Shown: piece after piece, positions 25,427-34,740 of the stretch
Position numbering within the stretch: the first letter of the stretch is position 1
Layout: every line of letters begins with the position of its first letter
NCBI RefSeq assembly: GCF_003149085.1
Contig: NZ_QGDT01000011.1
Location: 1 to 64,000 of the forward strand
DNA from: Dyadobacter jejuensis
GTDB taxonomy: Bacteria; Bacteroidota; Bacteroidia; Cytophagales; Spirosomataceae
Length of the DNA: 64,000 nucleotides
Reading direction: 5' to 3'
Notes under the pieces: model-generated
What the model was told of the DNA's origin: nothing
The model's database searches: none
What the model saw: the letters and a program-made list of their open reading frames with translations, nothing else
Made by a program: the position numbers and the translations under genes

Positions 25427-26425
25427 ATGGAAATCCCGCAGTTATTTGAAGCATTCAATCAACTAAAAGTATTAGTAGTAGGCGACGTCATGCTGGACTC
25501 CTATGTATGGGGAAAGGCGGAAAGAATATCCCCCGAAGCCCCTGTCCCGGTGGTGCAGGTTACCCGAAGGGAGTACCGCCTGGGTGGTGCCGGCAACGTA
25601 TTGCTGAACGTCCAGGCCTTGGGTGCCGAGGCAATCGTCTGCTCGGTGATTGGTACCGACGGCCCCGGCGACCTGTTGGAGGAAAGCCTAAAGCAAAAGG
25701 GCCTCAACTGCGATGGCCTCATCAGAAGCCCCCAGCGCATCACCACCATCAAAGAACGCATTATCGCCGGCTCTCAGCAGGTAGTTCGCATCGATACCGA
25801 AACGGAAAAGGATATTTCGGATCAGGAACAAGAGCTCCTTCTTCAAAAAGCCGCAGAGCTGATTCCCTCTTGCCAGGTGATCATATTTGAAGACTATGAC
25901 AAAGGCGTGCTCACCAGCAAGACCATCGCCGGGATGATCGCCCTAGCCAAACAGCACGGTGTACCTACCGTAGTAGACCCTAAGAAAAGAAACTTTCTAG
26001 CCTACCAAGGCACCACACTTTTCAAGCCCAACCTGAAAGAACTGCGGGAAGGCCTTAAAATTGAGTTCAATGTGGATAACCCTGTGGAACTCGCCAATGC
26101 CGTGGTCCTATTGAAGGAACGCCTGCAAGCAGATGGAGCCCTTATCACCCTCTCCGAAAGAGGCGTCTATATCGACTACCAACAGGAACAGTGCCATTTG
26201 CCGGCCCATATTCGTCAAATCACCGACGTATCGGGCGCAGGCGATACGGTGATCAGCATCGCCGCCTGCTGTGTGGCCCTGCAGCTACCCCCCACGCTTA
26301 TAGCCGCCATCTCTAACCTGGGAGGAGGACTGGTATGCGAGCGCATAGGCGTGGTGCCTATCGACAAGGCCCGCCTCCAGATAGAAGCCGAAAAGCTCGA
26401 TACCCTAGCGGAAAAGTTAGGTTAA
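25427..26425 (+). CDS. rfaE1: PfkB-family heptose-7-phosphate kinase homologue
   Basis: 332-residue ribokinase-fold protein resembling the kinase half of HldE/RfaE: VLVVGDVMLDSYVWGKAERISPEAPVPVV, RLGGAGNVLLNV and the C-terminal signature DVSGAGDTVI with the catalytic Asp. It lacks the C-terminal nucleotidyltransferase domain of fused HldE. Family knowledge: it phosphorylates D-glycero-D-manno-heptose 7-phosphate at C1 for the ADP-heptose of LPS. With no partner gene adjacent, a different sugar substrate is possible. Confidence 0.85.
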   Translation: MEIPQLFEAFNQLKVLVVGDVMLDSYVWGKAERISPEAPVPVVQVTRREYRLGGAGNVLLNVQALGAEAIVCSVIGTDGPGDLLEESLKQKGLNCDGLIRSPQRITTIKERIIAGSQQVVRIDTETEKDISDQEQELLLQKAAELIPSCQVIIFEDYDKGVLTSKTIAGMIALAKQHGVPTVVDPKKRNFLAYQGTTLFKPNLKELREGLKIEFNVDNPVELANAVVLLKERLQADGALITLSERGVYIDYQQEQCHLPAHIRQITDVSGAGDTVISIAACCVALQLPPTLIAAISNLGGGLVCERIGVVPIDKARLQIEAEKLDTLAEKLG

Positions 26426-26451
26426 AAAACAACCCATAGGCCAACCGGATA

Positions 26452-27432
26452 TTACCAATTGATACCCGTTTGGCCTATGCCCATTTTACGGATAAACTTG
26501 GACGAGAATTTGGAGCGATGCGTGATATACCGCACGCTGGCACCGATATAAGGAGTGGCCTGGGGCGTATACGAGGTAAGGTTCTCCCGGGCGCTGTTGA
26601 AGGTCCTAACCTGACGGAAGGTGGACAATCCCGCCTCCACCGATACATTCAACACCGAAAATACATGCACATTGCCCGACAATCCTAGCTTGATTTGTCG
26701 GTAGTTCTCCCTTCTCAATAATTTTTCCTCTGGGGTTTGTACCTGAAAGCCCCCCGAATAGCCATTCAATCCGGCAAACATATCCATATTAAACCATTTG
26801 GTGGCTTTGTAATTGGCATTAACCATAAAAGGCAATAGGGCCGATATACGCCATTGTTTCCCGATCCCCTTGTTGATTCCAAAAACAGGAACAAATTTTA
26901 TTTTCTGGTTATAGGCCAAAATGGATCCGTATAGAATTTGAGTTTTCAGGCCCAAAATATGCATACGAGCTCCCCCACCCCATATAAAGGGTTGAGGCGT
27001 AAACAACGTTTCGTTGGTCTCTGTGATCCCTAAGCCACCCCCATATACCCATAGCTTGTCCTTTATACTCGCCTGCATGCGTAGCACCCCCAATGAAAGG
27101 GTTTTATAACCATTTTCAGGATTGTCAATACCCCCTATCGTTGGCTGAAGCTGGTTATACTGCGCCAGCATCACGGTATGAACGGCCCTAAGGTCTAGCT
27201 TTTTCTTAAGGCTAAAACCGAGCTGCACCTCACTTTGCAAGGGAATAATACCCAAAAACCCCGCCTTACTCAAGCCATACTCCTGGCTGTTGCCCATGGG
27301 AGAGGGAACGGCGTATTCGGCCTTAAGGGTCACATTCGGATAGAACAGTCGACTCAGCGAAAAATGCTGAGCTAGTGTCGGTTGCACGGCCAGGGCCAAT
27401 ACGGCCACTAAAAGGGGTAGTCTATATTGCAT
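26452..27432 (-). CDS. Outer-membrane beta-barrel protein, unknown role
   Basis: About 326 residues from the ATG at 27432, which gives a proper signal peptide (MQYRLPLLVAVLALAVQPTLAQ). An ATG at 27459 is also possible. The mature part alternates hydrophobic and polar residues with many glycines and aromatics (VELGF-like strands, WVYGGGLGITE, IWGGGARMHILGLKTQILYGS), typical of an outer-membrane barrel of the DUF6268 kind. The last residue is Trp, in line with an aromatic C-terminal insertion signal. It is convergent with the heptose-kinase homologue. Confidence 0.65.
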   Translation of the reverse strand: MQYRLPLLVAVLALAVQPTLAQHFSLSRLFYPNVTLKAEYAVPSPMGNSQEYGLSKAGFLGIIPLQSEVQLGFSLKKKLDLRAVHTVMLAQYNQLQPTIGGIDNPENGYKTLSLGVLRMQASIKDKLWVYGGGLGITETNETLFTPQPFIWGGGARMHILGLKTQILYGSILAYNQKIKFVPVFGINKGIGKQWRISALLPFMVNANYKATKWFNMDMFAGLNGYSGGFQVQTPEEKLLRRENYRQIKLGLSGNVHVFSVLNVSVEAGLSTFRQVRTFNSARENLTSYTPQATPYIGASVRYITHRSKFSSKFIRKMGIGQTGINW

Positions 27433-27537
27433 ATAATCGAAAAGAGGTAGCTTGGGCATTAAAACGTGCAAAGGTAACAGGTATTGTCTTGAAAATTAAG
27501 TTACTTTACACGCACGCTATCTTAAATTCTCAGTAGT

Positions 27538-29268
27538 ATGTTTCAATCAATCTCTTTTGGAGCACTAAAAACCAGCACCCTACAAACCATCTCAAGGTTT
27601 CAATGGGTCCTTGGGCTCGTCTTGGGGCGTTCTATCCTGATGGTGTGGCGGATAGAGAGTCAACACCAGTCGCCGGGATACCGAGATGTCCTAGACAAGC
27701 TGATCCTAGTCCTGCTGCTCGCCTGCCCGCTTATGATAGGGATATCTCTGGCCGCCGAAAGGACCTCCTCCCGCTTCCGATCCAAACTACTAGGGTTCCT
27801 GGCATTATCGGTCATTCTGCTGACGTATTACTTTTTCGGAATCAATGCCAAGCCCTCCTTGATCGACTACTACCGATTTGGCATCCTTTTCCTAGCGGCC
27901 CATTTGCTAGTAGCCTATGCTCCGTTTTTGAACTATAGAGAATCCAACGGATTTTGGCAATTCAATAAGGCCCTATTCCTCCAATTCCTAAATGCTACCC
28001 TTTATGCCGTCACCCTGTACATTGGGCTGATGGTCGCCGTGCAAACCGTCCGTTTCCTTTTCAATATCGAATACCTTTTCGAGATCGAAGCCGACGTAGC
28101 AGTTTTAATCCTCTCTTTCTTCCATAGCGTATTTTTCTTAAGCAAAATCCCTACCGACCTGGCCGCCTTAGACTTGGAAACGGCTTACCCCAAGGGACTC
28201 AAAATATTTACCCAATATGTGTTACTACCCCTAGAAATCGTATACCTAGTGATTCTCTATGCCTACACGGGTAAGATCCTCTTGGAGTGGAGCCTCCCTT
28301 CAGGAGGTGTGGCCTATTTGGTTCTTGCCTTTTCTGTGGCGGGTATTTTTGCCTTATTACTTTTGTATCCCTTGCGGCAGGTGCTTACCGAAAGATGGAT
28401 CGTTCTTTTCAGTCGCAGGTTCTACCTGGCCCTGTTGCCCCTGCTGATTCTATTATTTGTAGGGATTCTCCGAAGAATCAACGATTATGGCATCACCGAA
28501 AATCGCTACATCGTCGTCACGCTCGCCCTGTGGCTGGCGGCTCTTGCCCTCTATTTTTTATTCAGTCGAAGAAAAGAGATCATTTGGATACCCATCAGTC
28601 TCTCCCTAATCTGCGTCTTTTTGGTATTAGGCCCTTGGAATATCTTTGAAGTGTCGGAGAAAAGCCAGCTTAAAACTTTCCAACGGCTGGTAGTGAACCA
28701 TCAACTCCTCAACACCGAAGGGGTCATCACGCATCAGGCAACCCTTCCTGCCGACGACTATGAACAGTTACTGTCTATCGTGGACTATTTCAGGGATAGG
28801 GATACTACAGTTCTGGCTTCCTATTTCCCCCAACCGACAGACAATAAACTGGCTTCCCGATACGACCAACACCAGTACTTGCTCAAAAAAATAGCGAACC
28901 AAAATACCCCATTTCAAGAGTTCACTTACAGTGTAGGACCGAAGGCTTTGATGGATATCGAAGGGTTTTCAACCTTGCTTTCATTCAATACTTCCATCGA
29001 CGTACCTTTAGAGACGGAAGGCTGGAAAATAACCATGCACCAAAACAAACTTTTAGTCGCTAGGCAAGGCCAACAGGTCCTAACCTGCGACCTTCCCCAA
29101 AAAATCCAAAGCCTAAATCAGACGTATGGAGACGAGAACAACATGGTTCCTCCCAGTCAGCTGACCTTCAATGGGGTTTGGAGAGGTCATCCTATTCGCG
29201 TCAGTATTGAGTCGATACACCAATCCAATCAAAAACAGATTATAGCAAGTGGCTATTTATTATACTAA
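27538..29268 (+). CDS. DUF4153-type polytopic membrane protein
   Basis: 576 residues with about eleven predicted membrane helices in the first 390, then a soluble domain of about 185 residues. The order, with FNKALFLQFLNATLYAVTLYIGLMVAV and IFTQYVLLPLEIVYLVILYAY, fits the DUF4153 family. Function is unknown. The C-terminal extracytoplasmic part (VSEKSQLKTFQRLVVNHQLLNTEG...) shows no catalytic motif I recognise. It has its own upstream region and looks monocistronic. Confidence 0.72.
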   Translation: MFQSISFGALKTSTLQTISRFQWVLGLVLGRSILMVWRIESQHQSPGYRDVLDKLILVLLLACPLMIGISLAAERTSSRFRSKLLGFLALSVILLTYYFFGINAKPSLIDYYRFGILFLAAHLLVAYAPFLNYRESNGFWQFNKALFLQFLNATLYAVTLYIGLMVAVQTVRFLFNIEYLFEIEADVAVLILSFFHSVFFLSKIPTDLAALDLETAYPKGLKIFTQYVLLPLEIVYLVILYAYTGKILLEWSLPSGGVAYLVLAFSVAGIFALLLLYPLRQVLTERWIVLFSRRFYLALLPLLILLFVGILRRINDYGITENRYIVVTLALWLAALALYFLFSRRKEIIWIPISLSLICVFLVLGPWNIFEVSEKSQLKTFQRLVVNHQLLNTEGVITHQATLPADDYEQLLSIVDYFRDRDTTVLASYFPQPTDNKLASRYDQHQYLLKKIANQNTPFQEFTYSVGPKALMDIEGFSTLLSFNTSIDVPLETEGWKITMHQNKLLVARQGQQVLTCDLPQKIQSLNQTYGDENNMVPPSQLTFNGVWRGHPIRVSIESIHQSNQKQIIASGYLLY

Positions 29269-29544
29269 GTGCGGATAGAAGATGGCTGTTTTTGAAAATA
29301 CTGAGGATGGCTTAGGACAGCTCCTCCAAGCACCTTTAAGAGATTTCAGTCCGCCTATCGCTCTCTCTATCATCCGCAGGCCTTCTTGTAAACTGTCAAA
29401 TTCGGACAATTGCATGTTATATTTATGCTCATGCCATAAAAACTGCCAAAGTAATTTTCTCAACATTTCCTGTTATGCCAGATAGTCTTGAGTAGTAGTG
29501 AATGGGAAATAATTATAAAAACAAATCAAACTTTAAGGTTAGCC

Positions 29545-29919
29545 CTACAAATATTTTATCCCCAAATCAGGGACAAGGCTAGCAAAACTTCGAAAGTCAG
29601 GATCACCGATAGGCCCTTCAATATCGATAGTAGGAGTCTGTAGAGGAGTAAATAGGAGCGGATTGGTGGTAAACCTTGTGATGTTTCTAATAACCCACAG
29701 TCGTTCGATAATAGGAGCAGGCTTCCACTGCGAAAACATAACCCTTCCTGGGCATGCGGCGAGCATGTATTAGGTGGTACTCAGCAAGGCCAACGGAGTG
29801 CAGGCCAAGAGGGCCTGGGTGGGTGAAGTAAGCGACCAAAAAGTCACGATCGAATTGTTTTTCTGTCGGGACATTAGTACCATTGGTTAAGGACAGCGTA
29901 CTATAGGCTACTATTAACC
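29545..29919 (-). pseudogene. Possible decayed gene in a 670-bp gap
   Basis: The 672-bp gap 29269-29940 has no intact gene. On the minus strand one frame from about 29919 reads GWLIVAYSTLSLTNGTNVPTE and continues with protein-like sequence (QFDRDFLVAYFTHPGPLG, LGLHSVGLAEYHLIHARRM) to a stop at 29688. A second frame then carries on (APIIERLWVIRNITRF ... FRSFASLVPDLGIKYL) to 29545. One frameshift near 29720 would join them. I do not recognise the product. A chance open frame cannot be excluded. The rest of the gap (29269-29540) shows nothing convincing. Confidence 0.35.
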
Positions 29920-29940
29920 ATCCTACAATCCAACAAACAA

Positions 29941-30942
29941 ATGAAAAGAATCGCGTTTATTGCAGTATTGACGCTGCTAGGTCATATGTCTCAGGCCCAA
30001 TCGCCCGCCACCACCTTTGCCGAAAAGCTCGGCTACCCCAAAGGGAAAAAAATCATCATTATGCATATAGACGACGTAGGCATGTCCTACGAGTCGAACC
30101 AGGGGGCCATTCGTGCCATGGAAGAAGGGGTAGCCAATTCGCTAAGTGTGATGATGCCCTGTCCTTGGGTACCGGGTTTCGTGCATTATCTAAAGGAGAA
30201 CCCCACCGTCGATGCCGGCTTGCACCTGACCATGACCTCGGAGTTCAAAGACTACCGCTGGGGGCCCTTAGCCGGCAAACCTCAGGTAAAGGGGTTGGTC
30301 GACTCGGAAGGGGCATTGCGGAAAGGAGTACGCGATGTAGTCAAAAACGCCACGCCCGACGAGATCGAGATCGAGATTCGCGCCCAACTGGCCCGGGCCC
30401 GGGAAATGGGCTTCGAACCCACCCATATGGACTCGCATATGGGTACCCTCTTCGCCACTCCCGAATATATAGAGCGGTATCTAAAAGTAGGTATGGAAGA
30501 GAAAATCCCGGTGATGTTTCCTGGTGGCCATAACACCGTGGCCCAGTCGCAGGAAGAGCTCGTAGCCGAGCAGCTGCAAATGACCCGCAAGGTAGGGCAA
30601 ATGTTGTGGGCGGCAGGCTTACCCGTACTCGACGACCTAGAAAACAGTAGCTATGGTTGGAAAGAGCCCGAGTCGGGCGACAAAAGCCCAGAGGCATTGC
30701 AGGCTTATAAAACTGAAAAGTACATTCAGGCCCTGGAGAATGTAAAACCAGGCCTGACCATGGTGATTATGCACTGCACCATTCATTCCGAAATATTCCC
30801 TCATATCTCCGACTCCTGGCCAACGCGCCAGGGCGATTTCTTGGCGATGATCGACCCTAAGCTGAAGGCTTATATAGAAAAAGAAGGAATCATCCTCACC
30901 ACTTGGAGAGAGGCCATGGAACGGCGTAAAAAGATAAAATAG
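29941..30942 (+). CDS. ChbG/YdjC-like carbohydrate deacetylase, exported
   Basis: 333 residues with a signal peptide (MKRIAFIAVLTLLGHMSQAQ), then a YdjC/ChbG fold. The metal site is suggested by MHIDDVGMS, DAGLHLTMTSE, PTHMDSHMG and MHCTIHSE. Family knowledge: ChbG removes one acetyl group from chitooligosaccharides, while periplasmic Bacteroidota members probably act on other acetylated oligosaccharides. The enzyme is complete and is followed by a strong terminator. Confidence 0.88.
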   Translation: MKRIAFIAVLTLLGHMSQAQSPATTFAEKLGYPKGKKIIIMHIDDVGMSYESNQGAIRAMEEGVANSLSVMMPCPWVPGFVHYLKENPTVDAGLHLTMTSEFKDYRWGPLAGKPQVKGLVDSEGALRKGVRDVVKNATPDEIEIEIRAQLARAREMGFEPTHMDSHMGTLFATPEYIERYLKVGMEEKIPVMFPGGHNTVAQSQEELVAEQLQMTRKVGQMLWAAGLPVLDDLENSSYGWKEPESGDKSPEALQAYKTEKYIQALENVKPGLTMVIMHCTIHSEIFPHISDSWPTRQGDFLAMIDPKLKAYIEKEGIILTTWREAMERRKKIK

Positions 30943-30952
30943 AAAACCCATA

Positions 30953-30985
30953 AAAAAGGTGTGGGGGAACGCCCCACACCTTTTT
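30953..30985. terminator. Bidirectional terminator
   Basis: GGTGTGGGG (30958-30966) pairs with CCCCACACC (30972-30980), extended by five A-T pairs, with a 5-base loop. It lies between the convergent deacetylase and lpdA genes and has U tracts in both directions. Confidence 0.9.
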
Positions 30986-31001
30986 GTAATATCCTCAACG
31001 A

Positions 31002-32399
31002 CTACAAGTCGATAGCCTCTCCATAAGCCGCTTCGGTAGCACCTTTCACCGCTTCCGACATGGTAGGGTGAGGATGTACTGAACGGAGGATCTCATGAGA
31101 AGTGGTTTCTAGCTTACGGGCCACTACCACCTCGGCGATCATCTCAGTTACGTTCATACCAATCATATGCGCTCCTAGGAATTCACCATATTTGGCATCA
31201 AAGATTACTTTTACAAAACCTTCTTTCGCTCCGGCAGCAGATGCTTTTCCAGAAGCCATGAAGGGGAATTTGCCGACCTTAATATCATAACCTGCTTCCC
31301 GCGCTTTTTTCTCGGTAAAGCCAACGGAAGCGATCTCAGGCTGGCAGTAGGTACATCCAGGGATGTTGCCATAGTCTAGGGCTTCGGTCTTATGTCCGGC
31401 CAATTTCTCGGCGCAGATAATTCCTTCGGCCGTCGCCACGTGTGCCAAGGCAGGCCCAGGGGTACAGTCGCCGATGGCATAGAATCCAGGAACGCTAGTT
31501 TCGTACCATTCGTTAACGGCAATTTTGCCTTTATCGGTCTTGATACCCGTTTCTTCCAAACCGATGTTCTCGATATTCGAAACGATTCCGGCAGCCGAGA
31601 GTACTACATCTACTTCAAAAGTTTTCTCTCCGCTTGGCGTTTTCACCAACACCTTGCATCCCTCACCGCTAGTGTCTACTTTCTCCACGGAAGAGTTTAC
31701 ATACGTATCCACGCCCAGTTTTTTGTATTGCTTGGCGATTTCCTTCGAGATATCTTCGTCCTCTACAGGAACCAGGTTGGGCATAAATTCAACCACGGTA
31801 ACCTTCGTTCCCATAGCTGCATATACATAGGCAAACTCCATCCCGATAGCACCCGACCCTACTACGAGTAGCGACTTAGGCTGCTTTTCAAGGCTCATGG
31901 CCTTGCGGTATTCAATTACCTTTTGTCCGTCAATTTTAATATTTGGCAATTCGCGGGCACGGGCACCGGTGGCGATAATCACCCCTTTGTTGGCCGTATA
32001 ATCCACCTTTTTACCATCTTTATCGGTAACCTCAACGGTTTTAACCCCTTTGGCCTTTCCAGCCCCCATGATGACGTCGATCTTATTCTTCTTCATCAGG
32101 AAGGCGACCCCTTTGCTCATACCTTCGGCCACACCGCGGCTTCTTTTGATCACTGCACCGAAGTCCGCAGACGATTCGCTTACATTGATACCGTAATCCT
32201 TGGCATGCTTGATATATTCGAATACCTGCGCACTCTTCAAAAGGGCTTTGGTAGGGATACATCCCCAGTTCAGGCAGATACCACCTAAACTTTCCTTTTC
32301 AACAATTGCTACTTTTAAACCAAGTTGGGAGGCACGAATTGCAGCGGGGTAACCACCGGGACCGCTTCCAATCACGATCACGTCATAAGTTTGAGCCAT
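31002..32399 (-). CDS. lpdA: Dihydrolipoyl dehydrogenase
   Basis: 465-residue flavoprotein disulfide reductase, the E3 subunit that reoxidises lipoamide in 2-oxoacid dehydrogenase and glycine cleavage complexes using NAD+. Seen: FAD site GSGPGGYPAAIRASQLG, redox-active cysteines C42 and C47 in GGICLNWGCIPTKALL, NAD site VGSGAIGMEFAYVYAAMG, second FAD motif FYAIGDC and the catalytic His-Glu region VHPHPTMSE. It is full length. No E1 or E2 genes are adjacent. Confidence 0.97.
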   Translation of the reverse strand: MAQTYDVIVIGSGPGGYPAAIRASQLGLKVAIVEKESLGGICLNWGCIPTKALLKSAQVFEYIKHAKDYGINVSESSADFGAVIKRSRGVAEGMSKGVAFLMKKNKIDVIMGAGKAKGVKTVEVTDKDGKKVDYTANKGVIIATGARARELPNIKIDGQKVIEYRKAMSLEKQPKSLLVVGSGAIGMEFAYVYAAMGTKVTVVEFMPNLVPVEDEDISKEIAKQYKKLGVDTYVNSSVEKVDTSGEGCKVLVKTPSGEKTFEVDVVLSAAGIVSNIENIGLEETGIKTDKGKIAVNEWYETSVPGFYAIGDCTPGPALAHVATAEGIICAEKLAGHKTEALDYGNIPGCTYCQPEIASVGFTEKKAREAGYDIKVGKFPFMASGKASAAGAKEGFVKVIFDAKYGEFLGAHMIGMNVTEMIAEVVVARKLETTSHEILRSVHPHPTMSEAVKGATEAAYGEAIDL

Positions 32400-32679
32400 T
32401 TTCTATTGTTTTTATTGGTAAAGAAATGGGTTGTCATAAATTTGTTACAAATGTAAGACGATTTACGAGAAACACTGCACCGACAAAGGGTGGTATTTAA
32501 TAGCTTCTTACCATAAAAGGAAAAGTTGTAGCTTTGCAGTTCAATGGATTGTGCTTTTTGTCCTACTCGCAAGCTACCAATCCACAGACCGTAGCGTCCA
32601 AGCCCTTGTTGGCCTCTACGCTAATGCATATGAGCACGGTCGCTTTAAATATTTTTTTTCACTAAAATTCAAACTTCAA

Positions 32680-33754
32680 ATGACACTTGAGCAATTGAAA
32701 GACTTGAAAGCCCGTGTACAGGCTTTGGGGAGGTATCTTTGACTACGATAACCGAAAAAGACAACTAGACGATTTAGAACAACAGACCGTTCAACCCGAA
32801 TTTTGGAACGACTCCAAGCGGGCAGAAAAAACCATGCGCGAAATCCGTGGATTGAAATTCTGGACCAACGGTTTCGAAGAGCTCTCAGGACTACGTGACG
32901 ACCTGGATACCATCTGGGAATTTTACGAGGCCGACGAAGCCACCGAAGAAGAGGTGGACGAGGAGGGCAAAAAACTCTCCGACAAGCTCGATGAAATCGA
33001 GTTCCGGAAAATGATGGGTGAAGAAGGCGACGACCTACCTGCCGTTATCGAGATCAACTCCGGAGCCGGGGGCACCGAGTCTCAAGACTGGGCATCCATG
33101 CTTATGCGGATGTACATCATGTGGGCCGAGAAAAACGGCTATAAAGTCCGTGAGGTAGACCTGCAAGATGGCGACGTGGCGGGAATCAAGTCGGTGACCT
33201 TGGAAATCGATGGAGAATATGCTTATGGCAACTTAAAGTCCGAAAATGGAGTTCATCGCCTCGTAAGGATCTCTCCGTTCGACTCTAATGCCAGGAGGCA
33301 TACCTCCTTTACTTCGGTATATGTGTATCCATTGGCCAACGACGATATCGAGATCGACGTCAATCCGGCCGATATCACCTGGGACACCTATCGATCGGGA
33401 GGTGCCGGTGGGCAGAATGTCAATAAGGTGGAAACGGCCGTGCGCCTACACCATAAGCCTTCTGGAATTATTATCGCTTGTCAGCAGGAACGCTCTCAGC
33501 TGATGAACAAGGAGGTGGCTATTCGACTTCTGAAATCGCGCCTGTACCAAATCGAGCTCGAAAAGCGGAATGCTGCTAGGGCAGAAGTAGAGGCCTCCAA
33601 ACGGAAAATCGAATGGGGCTCGCAGATCAGGAGTTATGTACTGGACGACCGGAGGGTGAAAGACCACCGCACCGATCACCAAACCTCTAACACCGATGCC
33701 GTGTTAAATGGTGATATCAACGATTTTATCAAGGCTTACCTAATGGAATCTTAA
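32680..33754 (+). CDS. prfB: Peptide chain release factor 2, programmed +1 frameshift
   Basis: Translation starts at the ATG at 32680 ([20 protein letters not shown]) and meets an in-frame TGA at 32740-32742. A +1 shift at CTT-T-GAC restores the long frame ([15 protein letters not shown]...), giving about 357 residues. The body has the stop-codon recognition region with SPF ([15 protein letters not shown]) and the catalytic GGQ loop ([12 protein letters not shown]). RF2 reads UGA and UAA and releases peptides. The shift lets RF2 control its own level. A promoter-like TAGCTTTG lies at 32529-32536. Confidence 0.97.
32726..32743 (+). promoter_or_regulatory. RF2 autoregulatory frameshift site
   Basis: TTGGGGAGGTATCTTTGAC contains an internal Shine-Dalgarno-like GGGGAGG a few bases before CTT TGA C, the same layout as in E. 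coli prfB. When RF2 is scarce, slow termination at UGA and anti-SD pairing favour the +1 shift. The site is fully conserved here, even though Bacteroidota otherwise rely little on SD pairing. Confidence 0.93.
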
Positions 33755-33773
33755 TTATTGCTTTATATCGTCG

Positions 33774-34619
33774 ATGCCCTTCGGAACATTTTCTTTCGGA
33801 GGGCATTACCAATACCTTATGCTCCACGTAACGGTCCTTCCCCCTCAGCCTATTGCTGGCACCAGGCCTCTGCTGGCCTTTCATGGCATCGGTCAAACGG
33901 GCCCCGAATGCTATGCCCCGCTAGCTGAGCAATGGAGTGAGCACTACACCGTATATGCCTTCGACCTTTACTTTCATGGTCGGCAGGCTAGCACCGCTCC
34001 CATCGACGCCTCCCAAGCGATCAGCAAAAAGCAGCTTGCCGAGCAGATTAGCACCTTCTTACAGAAAGAAGGCATCGACCGTTTCGACGTCATCGGGTTT
34101 AGCATAGGAGGCCGCTTTGCTATGGCCACCCTCGAAGCCTTCGCCGACCGTATCGACAAGGCCTACCTGATAGCACCCGACGGTGTCTCCGAGCACCCAG
34201 TCTACCATATGGCAACCCGTTGGCCCCTCGGCCGACTGATATTGAAGCGGCAAATGACGCACCCCCAATTATTCTTTAAATTGGTGCGAGGTCTCAAAAA
34301 TATCGGATTGGTAAACAAGAGCCTATTGCGGTTTACGGAACAAATCATGAATACCAACACCAAGCGTCTAAGACTTTATAACGCCTGGGTAGGGTTCCGA
34401 CGGCTACGTTTCGATATCCCTGCCTGGTACGTGCAGATCGCCCGACAGCCAGTTGAATTGTATTTGATCGTCGGAGAATACGACAAATTACTAAAGCCCT
34501 CAGCCGTAAAACCCCTAGCCAAGCTCCTTCCCCACGACCATTTCTTAATACTCCCAGGGGGGCATACTACCGTCGTAGACAAGGCAGTGGTATATTTGAG
34601 TCGGGAAGGAATCATATAA
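33774..34619 (+). CDS. Alpha/beta hydrolase
   Basis: 281 residues with the alpha/beta-hydrolase core: oxyanion region LLAFHGIGQTG, nucleophile elbow GFSIGGRF (Ser), acid in VGEYDKLL (Asp) and catalytic His in GGHTT. It has no signal peptide, so it is cytoplasmic. The family is too broad to name a substrate. It starts 19 bp after prfB and may be co-transcribed with it. Confidence 0.88.
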   Translation: MPFGTFSFGGHYQYLMLHVTVLPPQPIAGTRPLLAFHGIGQTGPECYAPLAEQWSEHYTVYAFDLYFHGRQASTAPIDASQAISKKQLAEQISTFLQKEGIDRFDVIGFSIGGRFAMATLEAFADRIDKAYLIAPDGVSEHPVYHMATRWPLGRLILKRQMTHPQLFFKLVRGLKNIGLVNKSLLRFTEQIMNTNTKRLRLYNAWVGFRRLRFDIPAWYVQIARQPVELYLIVGEYDKLLKPSAVKPLAKLLPHDHFLILPGGHTTVVDKAVVYLSREGII

Positions 34620-34740
34620 ACTCACTCATTCTGGGTTTCGACAATCTCCCTCTTGACCAGGCTCCTCGTTCCTCACCTTGTGGTTAGCCAATACCTGCCC
34701 ACAACCATCCATCCATAAATCCCGAAATGATTATAAACAA

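Noticed and set aside
29260..29466. 68-codon minus-strand frame after the DUF4153 gene
   Set aside because: It starts at a TTG, overlaps the end of the DUF4153 gene and has no recognisable domain.
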